64,000 bases of DNA from Bugula neritina (GCA_964035545.1 OZ037768.1:16523375-16587374); one strand, 5' to 3'; counted from the stretch's first letter, positions 11,419-25,680 are shown. Notes: generated by a model not told the origin, from the sequence alone. Numbers and translations: made by a program.

Positions 11419-14400
11419 ATGTCTGAGAAGGAAGGAAGGTATTATGTGGAGTATCTTGGCTGGAAGGAATCCCGGGGACTTTATGGCAGAGAGTTCACGG
11501 AACCAGTCATAACAGAATTACTTGCTCGTCGAAGAAATTTGGAACTTCCTAAAATGACTGTAAAAGTGAGTAACCAGGAGCTGCTAATCTCACAGGAAGT
11601 GCAAGGAAGGGGAGGAGGTCGACCTGAGAAATCCAATAAGTACCCGAGTATACCTATAAAAGATGTTTCATTTGTGATTCAAGGTCTATATCCTGATGGC
11701 GATGTGGTTGCCTGCATCTTCTTGGGTTACAACCCTTACACTAAATGTGCTATTCATGTGCATGTCTACAGATTTGACAGTGAGGCGACGGCGGCCATGT
11801 TTGTTTCACACGTGAACAGCATTATAAGCAACCCGACTCTGAGGAGTCGAATCATTGGCATTGAGAAAGACTTGTCAGATATGGGACACGTTGTGATGAG
11901 GCAGCAGCTTGCTCCAGCTGAAAAGAAAGTCTCACACCGCAGGTATAATTCAGAAGGATCTGAGGGTGCTTCGTGTAGAATACAACCGTCATACTCTCCG
12001 GAATCTCTGAGCCCCGCATATCCATCAGCGGAGGAAGCACTCAAGGAGCGTGCAGATATCAAAATTACAAAATCTCGTAAACCTGCTGAAGTACAGAAGG
12101 CAGTGAGGAGAAATTTCAGATCGCTTCACGAAGAATTAGAATACAAAATGAATTTACAGGAAGCACCCATCTTGTTACCACCGAAAGACTATGACACTAT
12201 TTTCAGGCGCCACGGTAGGCTGGGCATTCGGGACGAGGTCAGGCGCTCTTCGCAGACTATATTGGGACCTAATGGTGTGTTTGGAAACATAAATGGCCAG
12301 CCAGAGGAAGATCAAGTTGAAAAGTTACCCAGTGATAACGCTCCACCAATGAGACCTAAAACTACGATAGATCAGAATGCAAATATCACTCCAACAGTAA
12401 GGATTATATGTGAATACTAATCCTAATTTTACATTCATCTATTTTGATGATGAATATGCAACTGTTCTCTCATTTTATAGCTATGCCTATTAGAAAGTCA
12501 AGTTTAAGGATGCAGGCGTTAATGGCTGTGGGTGCCTTCCTAATTTTTGGCTTAGTAGCTTTAGCAGCAGTTGAAACACATTGTAATATTTCTCACATTA
12601 ACAGTTCATTTATCAAGGTAAATGGAATCACTGGCTATTGTGCCGCAGTCATTAGGGCCAATATTCAATATGGCTCTTTGTTTTTTTGCAGAAGCACTGT
12701 ATTATAAAAACTACTTTCAATCAATTCGAATGTTGATTTTGCAGTATTATATGTTTTGTTATGTTGTAACAGCTACAAAACCTGAAAGGTTATTTAGTTA
12801 GTAAATTGTTTCATAATGTCTGCTACTTAAGCCCTGTTTATACAGCCACTAACATTATAAGAAGTTTCAGCTGCCACATTCAAAACTGCTTGAGAGTAAA
12901 TTATATGCACTTAGGTGATCTCATGAACACTCTGTTACAACTATTGGTATGTTGTAGTTGGCGCTGTTGAAATTCTAATTTCTTGGTAACTTTCTTTTTC
13001 ATATATAGACATTGCGTCAGTCGAATGGCCACCACCAACCCCCTGCAATTGTGAGGTCACAGAGTGATAACATGCTTCAGTTCCCCCTTCATCGCCAAAA
13101 CTCTGTAGCCTCTAGTGACAGGAGCAACAACTCTGATGAAATGTTTGCAGATGGCTTGTATCAAGGTAATGATGAAACTGCTTACGCATAATACTAGGCA
13201 ATGTTATATTCGTTTGAAGTATTTATGACACATAACATTGTTTTTGCAGCTATAATTGTTATAAAAACTGAATTTGTTTTCTAGCAAAACTGTCTGAGAA
13301 CACTTTTACTTCTTTCCATAACTACAACAAGCAACGTTCAGTTATGTGAGTTAGATGAGGGGATTTATGCAGTTTTTGTTTATTATAATTGAGTTAACAC
13401 TATTTTTCTTGTAGTAACATTCAATCCACCCCAAACCCCTTCTCTCACAAAACTGTTTTTTTAAGTTAAGGAGGACCAGAGTTCAAAAAGAGGCTCTGCC
13501 ATTAAATTTATGCATGTCCAGCTCCCCCTTTCGTATTTCATTAAACTGCGTGTACCGAAACTTCAATTCGTGACATAGTAGAATTTTAGTCTGTAACTTG
13601 AATCTGTTGACATAGGAGCACTTCTTGCAACAGACATAAATGTACAGCGGAATTCTATAGGTTTCTGTAAGAAACTAATATGAGCTTCTGTCCATACACA
13701 CGTGAAGCATACCATATCAAGTTATACAACAATCAAAAGCACCAAAAATCAACTCCACATGTAACCATCTCTCCTTTCAGGTTATCGGCCTAGAAAACAT
13801 GCACGTAGTCAGTCGAAGGAGAATGGAAAGCAAGCGACTGATGACCCTACAACACAGATGGCCATGTGGTCTCCCAGTTACAGCTTTGGTCAGACTGGCA
13901 TCAAGAGCTTACCAACTCATCATGAAGAAGATGCCGACTTGCTCAACAGGTTTTCAAATTATATTTACTGTTCTCTGAAAGTACATGGTCAGCAAATTTA
14001 TTATTCATTACTGTTGATTACTATATTACTATTTATATTTTAAATATTGTGCAAGTGAAGTTCATCAGTTTTCAACTACTTTACTATTTGTATAAACAAC
14101 GAACAACACTTTTACAAAAAAGGGTGGCTACATAACTTCTATTAAAAGAATATTTGTATACCTAAACTTTGTTCTAATGCCTGCATTGTAAGCATATTTT
14201 TTTAAATGTAATGAAGGCATTTTAAGCTTAAATTTTAGAGCTATGCTTCGTCTTTCTGTGTATAGTATGCTAAAAGTGTAAAGAGGGGCATAATATTGTA
14301 AATACATTGCTGAACATTTAAAGTGGAGATATTGAAGCTCTATATTAATGTTAATGTGGTTTTAGAACTGCTCCAGCTGGAACACTGGTCAAAACTGAGC

Positions 14401-14489
14401 CCACAATTCCAACAGAAGACTATCATAGTGGCGGGTACTCCATCACACCTACCAAGCATGTTAAACGTTCAAACAGTCAAAAATTTTAA
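11419..14489 (+). CDS. PTB/PID-domain adaptor-like protein, four coding exons
   Basis: Exons 11419-12396, 13009-13165, 13781-13949 and 14366-14489 join in frame through GT-AG introns to encode about 475 residues. Residues about 7-155 read as a phosphotyrosine-binding fold: RYYVEYLGW at strand 1, then the MTVKVSNQELLIS strand, the IKDVSFVIQG strand, AIHVHVYRF, and a final helix around AAMFVSHVNSII. The rest is polar and low in complexity, with serine-rich segments (RRYNSEGSEG, RQNSVASSDRSNNSD) and basic clusters, likely disordered and phosphorylated. PTB domains bind NPxY-type peptides on membrane receptors; the ligand here is unknown. The start is the first ATG after an acceptor-like site and fits the domain start. 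No named orthologue was recognised. The gene converges on a second PTB gene at 17122-18895. Confidence 0.82.
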
Positions 14490-17121
14490 GATAAAAATAA
14501 ACATTAACTATGAATTATAATGATTGATAGTTTTGCCCCTGATGAAACAAGTTTCCCACCCCGAACGAATGAACTAACTATGGTGCAGTATTAAAGTGTT
14601 TTGTGTGTTGTATATATTATACTCAGCATAAGTATGTAGCCCAATCACTAACACCTACATTATCATTATTTATGCAGAATTTCTATATATGATTATGCAT
14701 GTAGATCCAGGAGTTGTGATGTAATATACCTAAATACCTGGCTTATTTTTCTATTGCTATATTTTTATATATGTTCTCATTTTTCATATAGTCTATATAA
14801 TATGTAAATAATGCCTGTTTTGCAAGGCGTAGAATTGCTTAACAAAGTCTGAGAGTTTATCTAAGAATTGTCTTTTACAGAATAAATGCTACCAGCAAAG
14901 AGAACTAAACAGTGTATCATATTTTAAGCTACACTCCACTAACCGCATTTATAAAACCAGTCACTTTAGAAATTCAGTATCAAAGGCTATATTAAAGTCA
15001 TCTAATCATTTCAGTATTCACCATAGTAAAGGCGTAAAACCACGAGGGGGGGGGGTTAAAGGTGACCAAGGTGACTGGTGACAACTTGTAGTATTTTTAT
15101 CATCTATCTTGTTTCATGTAGCTATACAGATATATTCTAAGTGATTGAAAAAGAGATGCGTTTTAGTGCTTTTCTTGCTCCTATGTAGTTAAATATGGTT
15201 TTGCCTTGATTAAATTAATGGGTAGGCTATAAAAGGAGAGCATGATTACATAAGTAGTTTATTTGCACTGCTGTAGATATATATATACAGTGTAAGTTAA
15301 TATGCTGTAGATACTGTTAGCATTGGTATATTTACTCAGCATAGTGTAACATCTTTTCTCTTTGAAGAGGTATTAAGTCTAAAAGTTTGACATTCCAATA
15401 CAACGCAAAGCTGCAGTTACTATGCGATTTGTATTCCTTCGATCTATAATATTTGATTATTGATCAATTTAATTGCTTCATTCTTCAAATCAATTGTTAT
15501 GAACTTTAAGGTTAGGATAAGCACTGACCCAACTTGACATCAGATGCATGGGGAGCACAACTACCACAATCCATCTCTCTCATATAGGGAATTTTCAATA
15601 GCTAATACTTAATTGAAAAATCATGGTTTGTTAAAATGTTTCAAACAAACTTATCACATCCGCCTCTACAGTAATATGTGTATGCCTCAAAGTACATACT
15701 ACGTGCTATTGTAAGTTGCATCACATTTGCAGCAGCATGCTTATACTTCAGGCAGCAAGTTTTCATACAGCATGTAGCTGGAAGGAGAATTTTCAAATTA
15801 ATAATTTTTCTCTACTAGCTGTACTTATTCGCTGCCTGCACATACTAGCTCTAAGCCTTTGGTGCAAAATTTCGGTTATTGGTAAGGAAATCCATCAATC
15901 GTCTTTGAAAAACTTAGAAGCTAAAAACTATGTTCATGGCAGACTCATAGTCTTCTAATTAGACGAGGATTTCAAGTTGAATGGCCACAATAATCTATAG
16001 AAAATCTATAAAATAGTAGGACAATGCAAAATCATCAGTGCATTTAAGCAGTTAATAACCTTATACTATTCTACAGTTTAATGACAGCTTAGAAGTTGTA
16101 CAGTTTCATATGTTCAATACTTAATGTTTCCCAAGCTGTATCACTGTAGCATACGTGGCTCGCAATTAACTTTCAGGCTACTTAAAACTTTTAGTGATTT
16201 GGTGAAAAATTGTACATATCTGGAGTCCAATCATGCTTACCATAAATCTGAAATTTACCAAATTTGTTTTCTAGATGATATTATATTTTACTTGTACTAA
16301 AACTTCATAATTAATACGTATTATTATAGCTTATATATTGTTGATACTTTATATTTAGATATCAATATTTTAAACAATTTGTTTGACAAATATAAAATAC
16401 TTTTGAAAACTTGGCAATGCAATTATACTTGTTATACAAAAAATATAGAGCCAATGCTTTTATTAACTAGAAACTTTATAAAATACAAACTGAAATAACA
16501 TTATAACATAGGAATCATTTAGGTGTGGTGCAGATAAACGCAAATACATATAATGTGACTTGTTAATACACCATGTGTTTTAGTGACAAATGTTTGATGG
16601 GCACAATAAATTCAGGTGTTTTTCCACACAAGCACTCGTGGTGACAAAATGTAGTTTTGTTTAGTAAAGGTTTTCAAATAACTGTAAAAATAAGTTTAGA
16701 TTATTTCCCATATTCCCAGGCTAGTAGTGATATAACACTATCATATCATTGTACTCTTTATCTTTTACATTAAAACTTATATAATAGCATATAAAAATAG
16801 TATATATGTATTGAGCTCTATTGGTAATAATGACCTAGTGGTTTGCGTGAATTTGATGCCTCAACTAATTCATAAACTATTGATTGCTTAACTATACACA
16901 ATATATAATAATGAAATAATCTGCTGTGTTAGAGTGAAGTGGAAAGGCATTGACGTGCTGCTGTATTGTTATAGAAGTCAGCAACACTATTTTATTCATG
17001 AGCTGTTACTTAGTGATTCTCTAACTTGCAGTACAACAGTTCATGTCAATCATAAATAAGAAAATATTTCAACATTATCCTGTCACTATGTGGAAGTAGC
17101 CAATAGAGATATGCTTCTGGT
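14490..17121. other. Intergenic region between convergent PTB genes
   Basis: About 2.6 kb of AT-rich sequence shared as 3' flank by the two convergent genes. It holds an AATAAA near 14881 that could polyadenylate the upstream gene, and a run of ten G at 15046-15055. No gene was recognised. Confidence 0.4.
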
Positions 17122-18895
17122 TTATAAAGCTTGGTCTGCGTGCATATGAGCTTGAAAGAACCCATTAGTAGCATTTGGAGTTATTCCATCCTGCAGTTTA
17201 GTAATGCTGTAAGATGAATCACTTTTGCCAGAACTTTGAGATGATGACCGCTGCATCTAAAACATCATTTAACAGATGGTTCACTAAACCTATCAACTAT
17301 AAAACTGTATTATATATTTATATTATGCTTTTCATGTTTTAGTAGAATTACAGTGAATTAAAATGATTTGCTATACTAACCTTTATCCCTGATTCATTTG
17401 CAGAGCTGCTATTTTGATGGGAGTATTCCTCCATCTGCTTCCTTGAGAGCCTGTGGTGCTTAGAAGGTTTTGCTTTCTTTCCAGAAGATGTCCCGCTGCC
17501 ATTCATTCTAGCATAAGGCGTGCTGCTATCTACTTCAATGGGAGGAACCAAATATTCTGCTGCATCATTCCAGTCAATTACAGTCGGGCCTTCTGCGGCA
17601 CTGAACCCATTTAGCATCTCATATGGCTCTGATGATGCCAACACTTTGTGACCTTTTGAACTTCTATAGTCAGCAAACTGATTTCGCCGACTTTGTTTTG
17701 AAACTCTTGTTGCCGATTTCAAGTGATGATCAAATAGAATGGGTTCAGGCGTGGATGTCAATCCACTAGTGAAGGATTGACTTAAAGGTTGACCTGCTGC
17801 ACTTGGAGGCTGTGCTATGCCGTAAACACCATTGCTTTCAGACATTGCATTACTTGTAAAACCCTTGTAGTAACTGGCAGCTTGTTGTGTTGGAACTTTA
17901 TGGAAAGACTGCTGCATAATTACACTGTTTGATCGACTGTTCACAATAAACTCTTCTGGTTTAGGCGCCATAACCACCATCCTGGGTGTTACTGGTGCAC
18001 TGTGGGATATCGGATACTGGTCTCTCTTCATGACAAGACTTGGTGACTGATACTCAGGCTCAGACTGTCTAAAGGAATGTTGAGGATGACGAAATGATGT
18101 TTTACTTTCTGGAATATACTTTGTTACTCCGGTAGTGGAACGCGAAACATATTTACTAGCTTTTTTAGTTGCTTGTTGCTTACCCAAGCTTTTATTTTTT
18201 GACAGATCATTTTGGTTTGCGGAAGTTTCCTTCTCTTTCACCTCTGGTTGTTTTGCAAGTTGCTTGTCTCTTTCCTCTGTCTCAAGTTTCAACTTCTTCA
18301 AGCTAACTTCCTCATCTACCATTTGCATAGTATAAGACATTTTAGCATCCAGGAATCGTTTGTCACTAATTGGATTATTCCAGCCGGCCTTGTTGGTGTA
18401 CGCGTATTGACACGCACGCACCAGTTCCTGTGCTGCAGAAACATGATCGATCAGAAACGAATGGCACATAAGTACTCGGCGTCCATCTTTGCCAGGTTCT
18501 CGCACCACAAACGAAAATATTGGTCGTTTAGCAAGTCTTGTTGGCTCATTAAACTGTCTAAAAACTATTTCTCCTTTTTTATTCCTATCTGGTTTCAATC
18601 CCGCTGAACAATAAAGGTTTTGAATCGGGTACCAATCTATAATGTTGCGTGGTGATTTCCATTCTTGCTTAATGACTATGCCACTGTTGTAGATGAAAAT
18701 CTTCACAACAGGCGTAGTCAGTTGTATTATATCTTTTCTCTTGCGACTAACCTGAGAGTAGAGTTTGGTTAATGGCTCTAGTATAATGCTCTCACCTTGT
18801 GTGGTGGACTGAGGTATTTCTCTCCCCAAATATCGACCTTCACATACAGCTAAAGGTTCTTGATTGGAATTCTCTTTCGTACTTCTAGAACTCAT
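17122..18895 (-). CDS. Second PTB/PID-domain protein, two coding exons
   Basis: Read on the minus strand, exon 18895-17381 ends at a GTTAGT donor in phase 0 and joins exon 17256-17122, which ends with ADQAL-stop; about 549 residues in all. Residues about 18-170 form a PTB-like domain: CEGRYLGREI, a spaced TPVVKIFIYNSGIVIKQ strand pair, IIDWYPIQNLYCSAG, PIFSFVVRE, and VLMCHSFLIDHVSAAQELVRA as last strand and C-terminal helix. The layout recalls FAM43/Dab-type PTB domains, but orthology was not established. A charged coiled-coil-like helix follows (VSLKKLKLETEERDKQLAKQ) and then about 300 disordered Ser/Gln-rich residues. The ATG at 18895 is the first in the frame. The gene is convergent with the PTB gene at 11419-14489 but too diverged for me to call a recent duplicate. 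Confidence 0.8.
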
Positions 18896-19035
18896 TTTTT
18901 CTATCCAGCAATCATTGGCACTGATGTAAGCAGTAGATTGCTCAGTAAGCAGGGAACTATTCTTCAGTGAGTGTGGCTAGATGTACGCTTGTAGTTCTAC
19001 CTTTTCAGTGCATGCATATAGTGAAGTTGTTAATT

Positions 19036-19046
19036 GTATATATAGC
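19036..19046 (-). promoter_or_regulatory. TATA-like box upstream of the minus-strand PTB gene
   Basis: On the minus strand this reads GCTATATATAC, about 140 bases before the start codon at 18895, a reasonable distance for a TATA box with a short 5' UTR. AT-rich surroundings make chance matches common. Confidence 0.35.
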
Positions 19047-19049
19047 TGC

Positions 19050-22029
19050 ACTGCGCTTGCTCACTAATATTGACTGCATAGGCACAGCAATATTCACTTA
19101 TTGTGGAGAACAGTGAAAACATTAAACACAATGCTAGCACATTCCATAGACTTCTTATAAATGTTTTGCACAATACGCATATTGAATTTGATCATTGGAA
19201 ATCTTGTGTTACTCTGTAATATTATATTCTATACCTAAATCTATACATTAATGATCTCGTCAGTGAATGAACAAACGACCCCATTTTCTTGCTTCATTGC
19301 TAATAATGAATAGATTATAATCATAATCAGCCATTTACGTGCAGTATGTTGAATAAGAATGACAAATAGATCTTTAAAAAGTGATAGTAGAAAGTATTTC
19401 AGTTTCACCTTGTTATTGTGCTGCTCTAATAGCCTGTAGCTTATAAAATACTTCACTCAACATGATTAGCATATGGAAGAGCTTATAAGCTGCACATGAA
19501 GCTGTTTACTTAGTATTGATATTACAGTGTTACTTGTTTAAAATATCTTCCAATTGTCACTGATTTTGTGTGTCCATGCATTTCTCAACAGACCTTATTG
19601 AACAGGCAATTAAGTTGATATAGTTAAAGCATAATTACACAAGTACAATTGATATACTGTTGTTTTGGTTAGCACATATAATATTACTATAATGCTATTA
19701 CAATGTATTCTAGGATAATGTACTAAATACGAGTTTATTGTTTGATGGATATATTATAGTCGTAGTATAATCAGCAAGGCTGCTGGCGCATGACCAATCA
19801 GGTGTGGTATCTTTTAGCGACATTGCTGAAGCTAACCCAGGAAAATGTTCTTCAGAAAAGTTAACCCATTCCAATAACATGACATGCTGCGCCATCACTA
19901 TGAGTGCATACTTTGCATTATATACAAATTCATTCATGCATGCGTTTCAAAATTTAGTTTAGCATTCAACACCCATCTTACGCAAATTAGACACAAAAGC
20001 GTGATGCGTCTAAGTACATGCTGCAGAGGAAGTCATTCTACAAACTTTAATGACCAACACCTACAATATGTGCATACATTAAGCTACTGTCAAAAAAAGC
20101 ACGAATATACCAATGTAAAAACTCTGACAAGGACTTCGATGGTATAGGTTGAATGTTATATCAGCCCATTGAATACTTTGGCATACAAGCAATAATTACG
20201 GGACAGTCTTCACATCAACACCAACAGTCGTGATTATGTTCAATCCAACAGCCTTGCAGCACTCATCATGCCAAAGTTTCTCTACCCTTGGATCAACCCT
20301 GCTTCCACACTATATCATTATATACTATACTTTTACATGCCTGTCTACTCTTAACTCAGTTTGTAACGCTGACCAATATAGTACAAAATGTATACTTAGC
20401 ACAAAGATATTTTAAGATTTATATTAAACTGTTAGTAATAATAATTATCACAACATATTTTTATTAGACGGTTGCTAAAATATGGAATTATTATACAATG
20501 CACATATTAATGTACATATATTTAATGCTTTCTTGAACATATGCATTTGCAACTATATCATTGGCACTAAAATTATAATTCAGCAGATATTTTTTTAGCT
20601 CAAATTTTTTGCAGTCTATTTTAGTTAATTATGTGTATATATTATTTGTTGGCTAACAGATATGACTTTCTTTCAGTCCATTATCACACATAGGATTACT
20701 CGAGAAGAAAAATATCTGGACTCTGCATTAATAAGAGCTCTAACATATTGGGTTTGGGTTGGTGATAGCAATTGAGCTATTTCCAAGTACTTGGCTGATT
20801 GGGCAAGTTTATAGTCTTACAAATTAAGTTGTCTGCAATTTACACATTGCCACTATGACTTTATTGATAAAATGGTGAACACAACTCCCATTATTTGAAA
20901 CCGGTCAATTATCATTGGAGGAAATATTTATTCATTCAACTCTTGTTTTTGAATGAAGACCAAACTCTTAAAGAACTTTTAATCAATTTAATTAAATAAA
21001 ATTGATATGCACTAATGATGTTAAGTACAAAATTAGGTCATTTATGTACATTACAACAATAACTATAGAAGAATACAATTTATTGTACATTTTAAAGTAA
21101 TTTATTGGAAAAGAGTACCATGCTTCTTTCTCTTATATGTCTTTGAAAAATGCTTTTAAAGCTGAAAATGATATGAACTATTTTGAAATAAGTCATCCTG
21201 ATACCATGACTGCAACTTTTGATCATTCTATAAGTTGAATGTAGAATGCAGATTGTTGAATGTAGAATGTAGAATGCAGAATGTAGATTGTAGAATGTAG
21301 AACCTACCTTAAATCGAAGTTACAACCTACGCATTTCCCAACTTTTTTTGTTGGTCATTTCTATAACAAAATGTGCATCAAATTAAAGTTGCCCACCCTC
21401 TTCTCAATATGCCATTTTATAAATAGCTCCAAATAAATACTGCTCATTTTCTTTGATATAATTATTCATATAATTAAAATATTGCCTTATTTGAACCTAA
21501 ACACTAAATACACATTTCCGCATGTCTTTATTTAGATGTGCAGATTGCACTTGCTCCTTGACAACATAATTATATGTGACCGAAAATTTGTATTAAAAGT
21601 TGCAAAATTAATCAGATAGTAGGCTATCAATTGGTAAACCATACATTAATTGGAAGTTGCCTACCAACTTTCTAAAGTTATTTATTTCCTCTGAAATATG
21701 TCATATTATATGTTAGTGTATTATTATTGTGCTAATTTTACAAATTTTCCATTTTTGTACATAAAAGATAATAAATATACCAATATTGTTGATACAAAAA
21801 TGTAACATTAAAGCATTGCGTATCATATAAGATAGAGTATTTTTAATAATAAATTTAATTTCAAAAATCGAAGCTTGTTGCCATGATTGCCATTGCTTAC
21901 ATTCTGATTGTTGAACTCATCTTAAACTTTGTTCAAATAAAATTCTGCGAATAATTTCTTTTTATAGAAGCTATTTCTCAGATTTATTAAGACTATTGTA
22001 CAATTCGACTTTATAATCATAATTATAGC
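19050..22029. other. Intergenic AT-rich region
   Basis: No gene was recognised. A minus-strand frame at 19937-19710 (75 codons) is the longest open stretch with somewhat protein-like composition, but it has no recognisable motif and no convincing splice context. A small 9-11-bp tandem repeat lies at 21235-21303. Confidence 0.35.
21235..21303. repeat. Short tandem repeat, GAATGTAGA unit
   Basis: About six imperfect head-to-tail copies of a 7-11-bp unit built on GAATGTAGAAT or GAATGCAGATT. Confidence 0.7.
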
Positions 22030-23640
22030 TGCTGTCTTACTTATTGTGTGATTTGATCTTCAAAATGCAGGTAACACATTTTTATATTGTATTTAGTATA
22101 TGGTATATTTTTAGCAAATTAATCAAAGCTAAACAACATTTTAACACTAAACTAATGAAAACTACGATTTTAGTACTTTAGTTTAATATAGAAAAAAATT
22201 TACATATATGTTTTTATAAACTAGGTATTTATCTGAAACTGTAGTGTAAGAATCAAATGGCATTAAAATTGCATATAGTGCATATCATTTATATTTTATG
22301 TTGCTGCTGTTCAAGTTTAACTTATACTTATGCAAGATTCAAATTTTACTTTGTAGGTTTGGATTGGACTGGACTAATTTTGACTTCTGTACTTATGATG
22401 GGCCTATCAGCCTACCGTATCAGTGACAATCAGTAAGTGTAGTATAATTATTGAGAATATAAATAATAGTAATGTAATATGAATTTCCGTAAGCTAAATA
22501 TACACTGCAAACACACCACTTTTTATAGTGTAGGAGATGTATATTATAAGAACTTGCATTTGAATAAAAATTATTTAATCATATTCGAACATATAACTAT
22601 GCATGATACTATGTTATGTTATGTGTAAGTCCCAACAAGCACCTCTCCTGCCAAGATGTATGAAAACCTGTTATCCAAGAAAGAATGATAATGAAGAGAC
22701 GAGTGAACCTGAATGCATTGACTCCATGTCTGTGTCACCTTATGTGTCTGATATTGAGAGAGAATAGAGTCAGTAGAGAGGAGAATATGGAGATAGTGAC
22801 TCATCGTCTATAACTCATACTCCAACTCCTTTCACCTCAGGAATAGTGATTCACTGTAGGAGGATATATAAAAAGTATGTCAAACATACACACAGCCTCT
22901 GTTAAAGTTCCAAAACTACGGAAGGCTAATAAAAAACCATTGTTCAGTTCATTTAAACTTATAGTTTAATGAAAATTATATACTTCTGACCTGTTAACTA
23001 TAATATCCCAATAACTGTAGAATTCAATACAATACTGCAAGCCTGTATTAGTATGAACATAAACTAGCGACTGGCTAACATATGCCAACACTTACTTCTT
23101 ATCAATAAACATAATTATTAATGCAAGCTAGTCTCGTGACCTTTGAGCATTAAAGTCATATTCAGTACAAGTTGTACAAGTTCTAGTCAGTTTGATTTTC
23201 ACCTAAGGACATTGAACTATTTTGAAAGACAACTCCAATTTTTCTTACACGCAATGTTTTATCTCTCATAAATAATACTAATAAAGTGTTATGTATATCT
23301 TTGTGTCATTAATTCACCTCCAAGACTCTATTTTGTATTTTGTGGTGCTATTAGGAAGTCTCAGAACAAATATCCAAGACACATGAGTCCTTGGCATCCA
23401 GAGATGATTGGAAGAGAACTTGAAGTGAATCTGTGGGCTCAACTATGTTAGTCTCTCCTTTTGTGTCAGACATAGAAGTCTCAGATGATGGAAAATATGG
23501 TTGTATAAAACCAAAATTAGCTGGTTTTACCAGACATACCTTATATACAATTTCTTCAATATAACAAAGCCCATCATTTGGTGGTCTTTCAAGTGGATGC
23601 ATTTCATATACTATTGGCAGCTTTTTCAAAGTATGTCACA
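22030..23640 (+). pseudogene. Broken copy of the repeated acidic-exon gene family
   Basis: This segment matches 28640-30150 in order: a 5' exon-like end at about 22030-22070 (TTCAAAATGCAG before a GT), a unit at about 22650-22760 with SEPECIDSM and SPYVSDIE, and a unit at about 23350-23540 with MIGRELE. Against the downstream copy it lacks two bases near 22757 and about thirteen bases near 23430; both shift the frame and lead to early stops. It also carries roughly 240 extra bases between 22395 and 22640. The two copies are therefore a tandem duplication about 6.6 kb apart, of which this one has decayed. The family is unrecognised. Confidence 0.65.
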
Positions 23641-23689
23641 ACTGAGCTTCGAAAGATCTAAAGCATTTTTCAATCAGACAGTATACTGA

Positions 23690-25675
23690 AAAAGTCATGT
23701 TTATACTTGCTTTAATCTGACTTCATCATTATATATAGTATATTTATTTTTGTCACACAACTTTGATAATACCTTTCTGCTGTAAATTATTTTATGAATA
23801 TATAATGGTAATATGTACCTGTTCTCCACAACCAACTAGGTATGCAAACTATATTAGCTTATATAGATTTTTCTTTCCTATGCACTATATTTAGCAGCTT
23901 AGCAATGCTTCATGCTGTATTATTTTAGTAATTGTCTAAAATTAATCTAGAATTTTAGCTGAAGCTGAATGTTTCATTTATTGCGATAAAATGTGTTGAA
24001 ACCAAGTAGTACATATTCTCATAAAGAGTATTTATTCTGTTACAATTTAGTTTCATTTTGGTGTATCTTGATATTATATAAAGCTTATAAATTTATACTA
24101 CACACATTATAAGTTGCATTTCAAAAGTAATATATAGAGTTTTGTTAATCAAAATTCTTTGAAAAATAAAAAAATATAATTTAAATAGTTTATATTACTT
24201 AAGCCAATTTAAGTTAATTTCATCAGTCCTTATACATACATACAAACTGACTTATCTTTGCTTTGCAAAATATTAAAAGAAAACATCAATACAGTATAAT
24301 ATTATCATGCCATATTGCAGTGTATATTGGAATACTGGTAGGTTTAGTTTATACCTAAATGTTGTAACATGATATATAATCATATAGCATCCCAAGCTTT
24401 GCACTAAAACTTGGTATTATAGTAGACAAGTGCTATATCAGGGTACAGTGAAAAGTCTTAATATAATAAATCTTCAAAGGAATGTATGACAGGATTTTGA
24501 TCATGTGATTCAGAGTTTGAGCTACCAACATCTAAAGTTAAAACAACTATATGAAGTTGTTTTAACTTTAGATCTTGCTGAAATGGTCATGCTAAGATTC
24601 TATATTATAGATAAACCATTATTATCGGTGGTGATCATTTAGCATTTATAGAGCCATTGTGTGTTTCCAGTTTTTAACTTAGTCTTTGTAGATTAAAGCT
24701 GCTAAAACAATACAAATATACTTTCATGTTTCATAGGTATTAATATTCAAATAGCTAATTGCTCCAGAAAATGTAACTAATAATAACTTATTGTTATGTA
24801 ATAGTTTAATTACATAATAATGGAAGGTTATTTGGTCCACTTTTGCTGCTCATCATTTCTCAATTTAAGCAAAAAAATAATCAAAAATAAAATAAGAATG
24901 CTCACATCTGAAAATGCAGTGAAATATTATAGATGGGTATATATTTATTATATGTGCCTATACCAGGTTTTGACAAATTCCTGAAACTAACAGATATTCC
25001 GGGTTAACTATTATGCATCACACATGCGATATAATACCACAAAGTTGACTATATAGTTTGTACAGCTGTTAGTTGGTGCAAATAAAGCTTCATAATAAGT
25101 AACCTACTCAAACAGGTTTATCATCGGTTTTTCTGGACCTTTAATGAAAAATAACTTTTAGGCTGGCTAAGGCTTCTTAATTTCAATATTGTGACTTAAA
25201 GGAGCTATAGATGCTCTTTTTTTAACATGAAAAATTGTTTTTACTGAGGATCCAAGCACTAAACCTTTGTTTACTAAGTCAGCACTATAATATAACCTCT
25301 ATGCTGCCTGTTTCCTTAATTTAATATCAATTTATCTATTGATTTATTAAATGCACAAAATAATAGCTGAGCCTAATGTAACAGAGTTGCTGAGAATAGT
25401 CAATTAGATACTTAAAAGATGGTAGTTTGCTTGATAAACATCTACCACATCAAAAACATCCCCAAACTTAAAATTGGCTAAGATATTATAGGATATATTA
25501 TATTATTTCAAAGCTTTTATCTTTTAGATTAGTGAATAAACTCTGCTTTAAACCATATAAGAGCTTGATCTTCCTTTACTGGTACCTTTATATATTCACT
25601 ATATCATTTATATGTGTTTATATTGAAATTTGGTTACATAATAACACTACTTCTAAAGGAGCTGTGTGCAGAGTG
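23690..25675. other. Intergenic AT-rich region with one perfect hairpin
   Basis: No coding exon was recognised. The one notable structure is a perfect 19-bp inverted repeat at 24530-24573. Confidence 0.4.
24530..24573. repeat. Perfect 19-bp inverted repeat, 6-nt loop
   Basis: Arms ATCTAAAGTTAAAACAACT (24530-24548) and its exact reverse complement (24555-24573) flank a six-base loop ATATGA. On either strand the transcript would form a 19-bp hairpin. Both arms are intact, which is notable in sequence where most repeats have decayed. Confidence 0.85.
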
Positions 25676-25680
25676 AATGA

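Noticed and set aside
15046-15055. Run of ten G as a possible regulatory G-quadruplex
   Set aside because: A single short homopolymer is too weak a signal, and its length may be a sequencing artefact.
18135-18607. Two plus-strand frames over the second PTB gene
   Set aside because: Antisense shadows of the 505-codon minus-strand exon.
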